A DNA stretch of 7,442 nucleotides from a bacterium. Its GTDB lineage: Bacteria > Verrucomicrobiota > Verrucomicrobiae > Opitutales > Opitutaceae. Below, piece after piece: positions 1-5,957 of the stretch. The notes beneath the pieces are model-generated. The model worked only from the letters and a program-made list of their open reading frames with translations, did not search any database and had not been told where the DNA came from. The position numbers were made by a program, and so were the translations under genes. The DNA is taken from assembly GCA_021780625.1 (NCBI GenBank), contig JAJXYI010000403.1, positions 1 through 7,442 of the forward strand, written 5' to 3'. Position 1 is the first letter of the stretch. Each line of letters opens with the position of its first letter.

Positions 1-2148
1 GCACGGTTGCGCGGGGTCGGGGACGTCGCGGTGCTCGAGGACACGCTGATGGCGCAGTTCGGGGTGAAGCCGGGCGACCGGGTGAAGCTCGGGCGGTCGA
101 CATTCCGGGTCGCGGGGGCGCTCAAGCGCCTGCCGAGCGAGTCGGGGGCCGGGGCGCTGTTCGCACCCCGCGTCTTTGTGCCGCTGGCCTCGATCCCTGC
201 CACGGGCCTGCTCGACGCCCGCAGTCTCGCGAACTACGAGACCTACGTGAAGCTCCCGCCGGCGGCCGATGCCGGGCGAATCGCCGAGGAGCTGCGCCAG
301 GCATTTCCCGAGCGACGCATCCGGGTCGAAACCGTCGCGGACCGTCGTCGCCGTCTCGGCCGCACGATGGAGAACGTGGATTCGTTCCTGAGCCTGGTGG
401 GATTCATCGCGCTGCTGCTCGGGGCGATCGGTGTGGCGAGCTCGGTCCAGGTCTATGTGCGCCACAAGCTCGCGACAGTCGCGGTGCTGCGCTGCCTGGG
501 GGCGCGGGCGCGGACGGGGTTTGCGATCTATCTGGTGCAGGGGCTGGCGCTGGGGCTCGTCGGGGCGCTCGCCGGTTCGGCGCTGGGCGTCGCCGTCCAG
601 TTTTTGGTGCCGGAGCTGCTTCGCGGTTACCTGCCGATTTCGCTGACCGTGTTCGTCGCCTGGCCGGCCGTGGCGCGCGGGGCGGGCGCGGGGCTGGTGG
701 TCTGCGTGCTGTTCACGCTGCTTCCCCTGCTGGCGGTGCGGCGCGTGCCGCCGCTCGCGGTGCTGCGGGCGGATGCCGCCGAAGAAGCGGCGGCGCGACG
801 CGACCCCTGGCGCATCGGCGTCTTCATTGTCATGCTCGGCGCGGTGGCGGCGCTGTCGGCCGCGCTGGCCTCGACGCCGCGGATCGGGCTCGCGTTCGCG
901 GGTGCGCTCGTCGCCTGCCTGCTGGTGCTGGCGGGCCTGGCGCGGATCGTGATGTGGGCCGTGCGGCGGTTCTTTCCCCGGCGCGCCCCCTACGCCTGGA
1001 GGCAGGGGCTCGCGAATCTTTACCGACCCAACAACCGGACCCTGCTGCTGCTGGTGTCCCTCGGCCTCGGCTCCGGGCTGCTGCTCACCCTTGTACTCAC
1101 CCGGGCCACGCTGCTGGGCGAGCTGCGCGTCGACCGGGGCGGCCGGTCGAATCTGCTGTTTTTCGACATCCAGGACGATCAATTCCAGCCGCTCGAGCAC
1201 CTCCTGGCTGCACGCGGAGCCCACGTGCAGATCGCCGCACCCGTGGTCACGATGCGCCTCTCGTCGGTGAAGGGCGTGCCCGTCGAGCGCCTGCTCCACG
1301 ACAAGGCCGCCCATGTCGCCGGCTGGGCGCTGAGCCGGGAGTACCGGTCCACCTACCGCGCGACTCTCGCGGACTCGGAGCGGGTGGTTGCGGGGCATTT
1401 TGAGGGAAGGGTGGCCGCCGGCACTCCGGTGGTGCCGGTCTCGCTGGAGGCGCACCTCGCGAAGGACCTGCATGTCGGGCTTGGTGACGAGCTCGATTTC
1501 GACGTCCAGGGCGTGCCTGTGCGGACGCGGATCTCGAGCCTGCGCGAGGTGGAATGGCGTCGGCTCCAGCCCAACTTCTTTGTCGTCTTTCCCACCGGAG
1601 TGCTCGAGGACGCACCGAAGACCTACATTGTGGCCCTCCATGCGGCTTCGGCCGACGAGTCCGCCCGGCTTCAACAGGCGGTCACGGCGGATTTTCCCAA
1701 CGTCTCGGCCATCGACCTGCGCCTGGTGCTGGCCACGATCGACGGGATCGTCTCTAAGGCCGGTTACGTGATCCGGTTCATGGTGCTGTTCACAGTCCTC
1801 ACCGGCTTCGTGGTCCTCGCCGGGGCGCTCGTGTCGGGGCGCGCCCAGCGCCTGAAGGAGAACGTGCTCCTGCGCACCCTGGGGGCGTCGCGCGGACTGC
1901 TGACGCGTATTCAACTGGTCGAATACGTCATCCTGGGACTGCTTGGCGCCGTCACGGGAGCGGTGCTCTCGGTCGGGCTGGGCTGGCTGCTCGCCCGGTA
2001 TCTTTTCAAGACGTCGCTCGTGGTGCCCTTCGGTGCGCTGGTCGCAGGCGCGGCCGGTGTGGTCGTGGCGACGCTGGTCACAGGCTGGCTCGCAAACCGC
2101 GGCATCGCCCGCCAGCCGCCGCTCGAGGTGCTTCGCCGCGAGGGCTGA
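1..2148 (+). CDS. ABC transporter permease, YbbP/MacB type with two FtsX modules (5' end cut)
   Basis: This is the inner-membrane subunit of an ABC transporter of the type VII (LolC/MacB/YbbP) group, which couples cytoplasmic ATP hydrolysis to movement in a periplasmic domain rather than transport through the membrane. The frame is open from base 1, so the start lies outside; 715 residues are visible, compared with about 800 in YbbP from memory. Numbering from the leucine codon at base 7, the order is periplasmic domain (to about 120), a first FtsX module with helices near 127-150, 172-200 and 222-245, two central helices near 270-318, a helix near 345-366, a second periplasmic domain (about 370-585), and a second FtsX module with helices near 588-610, 635-665 and 672-696. 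Both modules carry the FtsX signatures: 'LRCLGAR' with 'PPLAVLRA', and 'LRTLGAS' with 'PPLEVLR' near the C-terminus. Nine helices are visible; the first is missing. The ATPase partner would be expected upstream, out of view. The substrate cannot be read from the sequence. Confidence 0.88.
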   Translation, partial: ARLRGVGDVAVLEDTLMAQFGVKPGDRVKLGRSTFRVAGALKRLPSESGAGALFAPRVFVPLASIPATGLLDARSLANYETYVKLPPAADAGRIAEELRQAFPERRIRVETVADRRRRLGRTMENVDSFLSLVGFIALLLGAIGVASSVQVYVRHKLATVAVLRCLGARARTGFAIYLVQGLALGLVGALAGSALGVAVQFLVPELLRGYLPISLTVFVAWPAVARGAGAGLVVCVLFTLLPLLAVRRVPPLAVLRADAAEEAAARRDPWRIGVFIVMLGAVAALSAALASTPRIGLAFAGALVACLLVLAGLARIVMWAVRRFFPRRAPYAWRQGLANLYRPNNRTLLLLVSLGLGSGLLLTLVLTRATLLGELRVDRGGRSNLLFFDIQDDQFQPLEHLLAARGAHVQIAAPVVTMRLSSVKGVPVERLLHDKAAHVAGWALSREYRSTYRATLADSERVVAGHFEGRVAAGTPVVPVSLEAHLAKDLHVGLGDELDFDVQGVPVRTRISSLREVEWRRLQPNFFVVFPTGVLEDAPKTYIVALHAASADESARLQQAVTADFPNVSAIDLRLVLATIDGIVSKAGYVIRFMVLFTVLTGFVVLAGALVSGRAQRLKENVLLRTLGASRGLLTRIQLVEYVILGLLGAVTGAVLSVGLGWLLARYLFKTSLVVPFGALVAGAAGVVVATLVTGWLANRGIARQPPLEVLRREG

Positions 2149-2277
2149 GGCGCCGCCGCCACAAACGCATCGACGCCCCGCGCGCCGCCGCTAGCATCGG
2201 AAGCCTTCGAACGGCGTCCGCGTCCAGCGGCCCCATCGCCTCGCGGCGCGCGCCGGAGTCCTCAAAATCCGCCTCCC
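2149..2277. other. Intergenic leader before the tandem adenylate kinase
   Basis: This gap of 129 bp holds a weak candidate promoter (listed separately) and a 10-bp GC palindrome at 2245-2254. No Shine-Dalgarno sequence is seen in the usual window before the ATG at 2278; the nearest GGAG is about 20 nt upstream, too far. No small open frame or RNA gene was recognised. Confidence 0.5.
2170..2197 (+). promoter_or_regulatory. Weak candidate promoter for the tandem adenylate kinase
   Basis: TCGACG (2170-2175) and TAGCAT (2192-2197) each match four of six bases of the sigma-70-type -35 and -10 consensus and are 16 bp apart. Transcription would begin near 2204 and give a leader of about 75 nt. In such GC-rich DNA a match of this quality could be chance. 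Confidence 0.3.
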
Positions 2278-3447
2278 ATGCTCAACATCGCCCTGTTCGG
2301 CCCCCCCGGCGCGGGAAAGGGAACCCAGTCCGAGTTCCTGATCAAGACCTACAATCTCGCCTACATCTCCACCGGCGACCTGCTTCGCCGCGAGATGGCG
2401 AACAAGACCCGCCTCGGCCAGGAGGCCCAGAGCATCATCGCCTCCGGCGGCCTCGTGTCCGACGAGATCATCGTTCAGATCATCGAGAAGACGATCACCG
2501 ACAACACCACCTGCAACGGCTTCCTGTTCGACGGCTTCCCGCGCACCACCATCCAGGCCTACATCCTCGAGGGGCTCATGCTGAAGCTGAACACCGCGCT
2601 CAACTGCCTGATCAGCCTGGAGGTGCCCGAGGAGGAGTCGGTGCGCCGCCTGCTCAAGCGCGGCGCCACGTCGGGGCGCAGCGACGACAACGAGACCGTC
2701 ATCCGCAACCGCCTGCGCGAGTACAACCAGAAGACCCTGCCCGTGCTCGAGTTCTACCGCGACCGTGGCATCCTTCGCACGATCGACGGCACCGCCGGCA
2801 TTGACGCGGTGCGCGAGCAGGTCGCCCAGATCGTCCGCGGCGAGCTCAGCAAGCAGCTCTTCAACGTCGTGCTCTTCGGCTATCCCGGCTCCGGCCGCGG
2901 CTCCCAGGGCAAGGCGCTCGCGAAGAAGTTCGGACTCGAGTACGTCGCCACCGGCGGGATGCTCGACGCGGAGATCAAGACCGGCTCCGAACTCGGCCGG
3001 AGGATCAACGCCCTCTACGAGAACGGCCAGCTCGTGCCCGACGAGATCGTCGTGCCGCTCATCGAGCGCAAGCTCGCCGATTCGGGCGACGTGAAGGGCT
3101 ATATTTTCAAGGGCTTCCCGCGCACCCTCGTGCAATCGTACATCCTCGACGGCCTCCTGAAAAAGCACGGTTCCTCGATCTCGAAGATCATCGAACTCGA
3201 ACTACCCACGCTCGAGCTGATCCGGCGCCTCGACGAGCGCAGCAAGACCGCGGCGTGCATGCCCTACGACACCAGCACGGCGAAGATCGTGAAGCGTCTC
3301 CAGGAACATGAGACAAAGACCGTGCCCGTGATCCAGAAGTACAACCAGCTCCACGGGGTGACGAAGATCGACGGCATGGGCACCTTCGACGAGGTGTTCT
3401 CCCGCATGTCAGCCGAGATCGAGAGCGGGTTCCGAGGCATGCGCTAG
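2278..3447 (+). CDS. adk: Tandem adenylate kinase: active N-terminal domain plus degenerate C-terminal domain
   Basis: Adenylate kinase interconverts ATP + AMP and 2 ADP in the cytoplasm. This 389-residue protein is about twice the usual 190-215. Domain 1 (about 1-190) is complete: P-loop GPPGAGKGTQ (8-17, Lys14), STGDLLR (31-37) for AMP binding, DGFPRT (85-90), and a short lid, KRGATSGRSDD (127-137), followed by NRLREY (144-149). The short lid resembles cytosolic AK1 rather than the long lid of E. coli Adk. Domain 2 (about 194-389) aligns with domain 1 without gaps over its first 100 positions at roughly 40% identity by hand count, but key residues differ: the P-loop reads GYPGSGRGSQ (Arg207 for Lys), STGDLLR becomes ATGGMLD (224-230), the aspartate before GFPRT is Lys278, and the lid GRSDD is gone. 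GFPRT (279-283) and the lid-following arginine (340) remain. I infer that domain 2 is not an active kinase. The ATG at 2278 is chosen because the P-loop begins seven residues later. The role of domain 2 is unknown. Confidence 0.88.
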   Translation: MLNIALFGPPGAGKGTQSEFLIKTYNLAYISTGDLLRREMANKTRLGQEAQSIIASGGLVSDEIIVQIIEKTITDNTTCNGFLFDGFPRTTIQAYILEGLMLKLNTALNCLISLEVPEEESVRRLLKRGATSGRSDDNETVIRNRLREYNQKTLPVLEFYRDRGILRTIDGTAGIDAVREQVAQIVRGELSKQLFNVVLFGYPGSGRGSQGKALAKKFGLEYVATGGMLDAEIKTGSELGRRINALYENGQLVPDEIVVPLIERKLADSGDVKGYIFKGFPRTLVQSYILDGLLKKHGSSISKIIELELPTLELIRRLDERSKTAACMPYDTSTAKIVKRLQEHETKTVPVIQKYNQLHGVTKIDGMGTFDEVFSRMSAEIESGFRGMR

Positions 3448-3455
3448 GCCGGCTC

Positions 3456-3475
3456 CGCGCTCAACTCAGGGCGCG
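3456..3475. terminator. Possible hairpin between convergent genes
   Basis: Bases 3456-3462 and 3469-3475 can form a 7-bp stem with one G-U pair and a 6-nt loop, in the 47-bp gap between the stop codons of the convergent adenylate kinase and metal ATPase genes. No clear T-run follows on either strand, so an intrinsic terminator is only suggested by position and folding. Confidence 0.3.
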
Positions 3476-3494
3476 TCTCGTTCGAAGATCCTCC

Positions 3495-5507
3495 CTAGAC
3501 TGCGGGTGCCGGCCGCCGCTCGTCGCCGTCGTTCCAGGCGAGCAGCCGCAGGGCATTGAGCGCCACCGCGACCGTGCTTCCCTCGTGCAGCGCCACGGCC
3601 ACGCTCAGCGGAATCGCTCCCGCCAGGGCGGCAGCCAACAGCAGGGCGATCACGCCGAGCGCGATGACAAGGTTCTGCGTGATGATGCGGCGCGTGGCAC
3701 GGCTGAGTCCGACCGCGAAGGCGAGTTTGCCCAGGTCGTCGCCCATGAGCGCCACGTCTGCGGTTTCGAGCGCCACCGCGGTCCCGGCGCCGCCCATGGC
3801 GACGCCCACGGTCGCCGTCGCGAGCGCGGGCGCATCGTTGACGCCGTCGCCCACCATCGCCACGGGGCCGTGCGCGGCCTGCAGCTCCCGGATGGCGTCG
3901 AGCTTGTCCTCAGGAAGGAGTCCCGCGCGCACGTCGGTCATGCCCGTCGCCGCGGCGACACGCTGGGCAACCGAGGCGTTGTCCCCGGTCAGCATCACCC
4001 GGCGCGCGATGCCCTGGCGCTCCAGGCGCTGGATTGCGTGGTCGACCTGGGGACGCGGCTGATCCGCCAGCCCGATCACTCCCAGGAAGGCGCCCGCACG
4101 GCGCACGATCACCGCAGTCTGGCCGTCCGTCTCGAGGCGCGACACCGCCTCCCGGACCGAATGTCCGTCGCGGCTGAATGCGGGATCGTCCTCGAAGGCA
4201 CGCAGGGCTCCGATCAGCACCTCCGCCCCGCCGACGCGGGCGCTGACGCCGCGCCCGGAGAGGTTCTGCATGCCCTCGGCGGACGGAAAGGAAAGGCTGC
4301 GACGCCGCGCCTCGGCTACGATAGCCTGAGCGAGCGGGTGGCTCGACCGGTCTTCCACGGAGGCGGCCGTGGCGAGGATCTCATCGACGCCGGCCCCGTC
4401 GATCGGGTTCACCGCTGTCACGGAGAAGCGCCCGCTGGTGAGGGTGCCGGTCTTGTCGAAGGCCACGGTCTGCAGGCGACCGAGATTTTCCAGGTGCACG
4501 CCGCCCTTGATGAGCACCCCGCGGCGGGCCGCCTGGGCGATGCCTGCGAGCACGGCGGCGGGGGTTCCGATCGCAAGCGCGCAGGGCGAGGCGGCCACCA
4601 GCACGAGCATCGCGCGGTAAAAGCTCTCGGACCAGGAGGCGTGAAAGGCGAGGGGAGGGATCGTGATCACCAGCGCGGTGAGGACGAGCACGGCGGGCAC
4701 GAAGCGCCGCGTAAAGGTCTCTGCGAAGCGCTGACTGCGGCTCTTGTTGTCGCGCGCCTCGGCGACCAGACGCATGACGCGGGCGAGTGTGTTGTCGCGG
4801 GCCAGGTGCGTGACGCCGACCTCGAGTGCGCGGTCGAGATTGATGGTTCCCGCAAACACCGTATCGCCGGGACCGCGAGCCACTGGCACGCTCTCGCCGG
4901 TCACGGCGCTCTGGTCGACGCTGCTGGCGCCCGCGTGCACCACGCCATCGGTCGCGATCCGGTCGCCGGGCCGCACGACTACGAGGTCGCCGATTGCGAG
5001 CTGTTCCACAGCAGTCTCCTCGAGCCGATCGCCGCGTTTGACCATGGCCTTGCGCGGCATCAGCTCGCCGAGGGCGTCGACGGCGTGACGCGCCCGATCG
5101 AGTGCGTGGTGCTCGGCCGCGTGGCCGAGCGAGAACAGGAACAGGAGGAACGCGCCCTCGGGCCATTTGCCCAGCACGGCGGCGCCGGCGGCGGCCGCGA
5201 GCATCAGCAGGTCCGTGTCGAATTTTCCCCGGAACAGCCCGGGCAGCGCCTCGCGGGCGACATCAATGCCGCCGAACCCGTACGCGAGCAGGTAGCAGGC
5301 GAGGGCGGCGGAGGCGGGGAGACCGAGGAGCCGTTCGCCGACAAAGCCGACGACGAGGGAGAGCCCGGCCCCGCCGATCGTCACGGCGGTCCAGTGGTGC
5401 TGTATCCAGTGCGGCAGCCACTCCGGCGCGCCGCCGTGATCGTGATGGTCGTGATCAGGGTGGTCGTGCGAGTCGTGACTGTGTTCGTCGTGGGATGAGT
5501 GGGGCAT
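3495..5507 (-). CDS. P1B-4-type heavy-metal exporting ATPase (Co/Ni/Zn/Fe class)
   Basis: An inner-membrane P-type ATPase of 670 residues that uses ATP to export divalent metal ions. Seen in order: a histidine-rich N-terminus (10 His in the first 24 residues, 13 in 40); about four hydrophobic segments between 41 and 131; actuator TGES (204-207); a helix at 269-289; the metal-site helix with SPC (307-309) instead of the CPC of Cu and Zn/Cd pumps; the phosphorylation motif DKTGTLT (351-357, Asp351); the nucleotide-binding SSHPL (388-392); TGDN (507-510); GDGVNDAP (553-560); and a last helix with HEGST (641-645). SPC together with HEG(G/S)T defines P1B-4 (CoaT, CtpD/CtpJ, CzcP, PfeT), known for Co2+, Zn2+ or Fe2+ export. 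There is no N-terminal CXXC domain; the His-rich tail may take its place. The frame is open back to 5852, but that extension would overlap the sensor gene; the ATG at 5507 has an AGGA nine bases before it and directly begins the His-rich tail. It is second in the operon, 29 bp after the sensor gene. The exact metal is inferred. Confidence 0.9.
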   Translation of the reverse strand: MPHSSHDEHSHDSHDHPDHDHHDHGGAPEWLPHWIQHHWTAVTIGGAGLSLVVGFVGERLLGLPASAALACYLLAYGFGGIDVAREALPGLFRGKFDTDLLMLAAAAGAAVLGKWPEGAFLLFLFSLGHAAEHHALDRARHAVDALGELMPRKAMVKRGDRLEETAVEQLAIGDLVVVRPGDRIATDGVVHAGASSVDQSAVTGESVPVARGPGDTVFAGTINLDRALEVGVTHLARDNTLARVMRLVAEARDNKSRSQRFAETFTRRFVPAVLVLTALVITIPPLAFHASWSESFYRAMLVLVAASPCALAIGTPAAVLAGIAQAARRGVLIKGGVHLENLGRLQTVAFDKTGTLTSGRFSVTAVNPIDGAGVDEILATAASVEDRSSHPLAQAIVAEARRRSLSFPSAEGMQNLSGRGVSARVGGAEVLIGALRAFEDDPAFSRDGHSVREAVSRLETDGQTAVIVRRAGAFLGVIGLADQPRPQVDHAIQRLERQGIARRVMLTGDNASVAQRVAAATGMTDVRAGLLPEDKLDAIRELQAAHGPVAMVGDGVNDAPALATATVGVAMGGAGTAVALETADVALMGDDLGKLAFAVGLSRATRRIITQNLVIALGVIALLLAAALAGAIPLSVAVALHEGSTVAVALNALRLLAWNDGDERRPAPAV

Positions 5508-5516
5508 CGCAGTGGT

Positions 5517-5520
5517 TCCT
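5517..5520 (-). promoter_or_regulatory. Ribosome binding site deciding the metal-ATPase start
   Basis: On the minus strand AGGA stands nine bases before the ATG at 5507-5505, in the 29-bp gap after the sensor stop codon. It supports starting the ATPase here rather than at an in-frame codon further upstream inside the sensor gene. Confidence 0.5.
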
Positions 5521-5536
5521 GGATTGGGCTGAGGGA

Positions 5537-5815
5537 TTACTTGAGATAGGTGCGGATCACCTCGATCAGCTCGTCCGCGGCGTCGCGCTGGCCAGGGGAC
5601 GGGGTGCGGTCGGGATCGAGGACGTGATGCCGGACGTGCCCCTCGAGCACCTCCGACATCAGCGAATTGATCGCCCCGCGGCAGGCGGCGAGCGTCATGA
5701 GCACGCTCGAGCAGTCCTTCTCGTCGATGAGCGCCTGCTCGACCGCGTTGACCTGCCCCCGGATCCGCCGGATGCGCTTGAGCAGCTTGTCCCTGTCGTG
5801 AACGGTGTGTGCCAT
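5537..5815 (-). CDS. Metal-sensing repressor of the CsoR/RcnR/FrmR family, RcnR-like ligand set
   Basis: A 92-residue all-helical DNA-binding protein of the DUF156 (CsoR/RcnR/FrmR) family; members of this family form tetramers, repress metal or formaldehyde resistance genes and leave DNA when they bind the inducer. The sequence shows the family's basic first helix (RIRRIRGQVNAVEQAL, 14-29), the conserved cysteine C35, the RGAINSLMSEVLEGH stretch (46-60) and the C-terminal IEVIRTYLK. The ligand positions read H3, C35, H60 and H64, the combination described for the Ni/Co sensor RcnR; CsoR copper sensors have Cys-His-Cys, and formaldehyde-responsive FrmR has Glu at the position of H64. It is first in a two-gene operon with a P1B-4 metal pump, in line with a cobalt/nickel/zinc role. 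The ATG at 5815-5813 places H3 correctly and sits just after a promoter with an inverted repeat, so autoregulation is likely. Formaldehyde sensing is the main alternative, but the pump argues against it. Confidence 0.92.
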   Translation of the reverse strand: MAHTVHDRDKLLKRIRRIRGQVNAVEQALIDEKDCSSVLMTLAACRGAINSLMSEVLEGHVRHHVLDPDRTPSPGQRDAADELIEVIRTYLK

Positions 5816-5824
5816 GAGTCAGAT

Positions 5825-5852
5825 ACCATACCCAGGTAGGGTATATGGTCAA
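5825..5852 (-). promoter_or_regulatory. Promoter of the metal sensor-pump operon
   Basis: On the minus strand TTGACC (5852-5847; five of six to the -35 consensus) is followed after exactly 16 bp by TATGGT (5830-5825; four of six to the -10 consensus). Only nine bases separate the -10 box from the sensor ATG, so transcription would begin about one to three bases before the start codon, giving a leaderless or nearly leaderless message. Confidence 0.65.
5828..5844. promoter_or_regulatory. Inverted-repeat operator for the CsoR/RcnR-family repressor
   Basis: ATACCC (5828-5833) and GGGTAT (5839-5844) are a perfect 6-bp inverted repeat with a 5-bp centre. The repeat fills most of the spacer between the -35 and -10 boxes of the sensor promoter and overlaps the -10 box by three bases, so a bound repressor would block RNA polymerase. 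The pattern of two short G-tracts flanked by TA is that of the 'type 2' operators recalled for CsoR-family repressors. It also lies about 115 bp before the divergent glycosyltransferase start, probably too far to control it. Confidence 0.68.
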
Positions 5853-5944
5853 GGCCGCCGCCGATCCGTCCGGAGCCCTGGGGGGCGAAAGGGACGATCG
5901 TTGAAAATCCTACGCGTCGCGCTGTTCCTGTGGACATTCCTGAT

Positions 5945-5950
5945 TAGGCT
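5945..5950 (+). promoter_or_regulatory. Very weak candidate -10 box for the glycosyltransferase
   Basis: TAGGCT stands seven bases before the ATG at 5958, and no Shine-Dalgarno sequence is seen. If used, it would give a leaderless message. It matches only three of six consensus bases, and no good -35 box lies 15-18 bp upstream, so this is weak. Confidence 0.2.
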
Positions 5951-5957
5951 ACCGGTC

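Noticed and set aside
2245..2254. 10-bp GC palindrome GGCGCGCGCC before the adenylate kinase
   Set aside because: Alternating G/C palindromes are common by chance at this base composition; there is no loop, no repeat copy and no link to a known site.
2191..3168. 325-codon open frame on the minus strand, opposite the tandem adenylate kinase
   Set aside because: Low-complexity Leu/Ala/Glu/Asp/Val-rich product with no known motif; the plus strand encodes clear kinase motifs.
3585..5498. 637-codon open frame on the plus strand, opposite the metal pump
   Set aside because: Its product is rich in Gly, His, Arg and Asp with no recognisable domain. It mirrors the pump gene, whose P-type ATPase motifs are complete, and long antisense frames are expected in GC-rich genes.
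5102..5839. 245-codon plus-strand frame across the pump N-terminus and the sensor
   Set aside because: Arg-rich shadow without motifs; both minus-strand genes below it are well supported.
5805..5957. Upstream extension of the glycosyltransferase frame, including an in-frame TTG at 5901
   Set aside because: The extension would run through the sensor's operator and promoter, and family members begin just before the GSAGDV motif, as the ATG at 5958 does. The TTG start remains a minor possibility.
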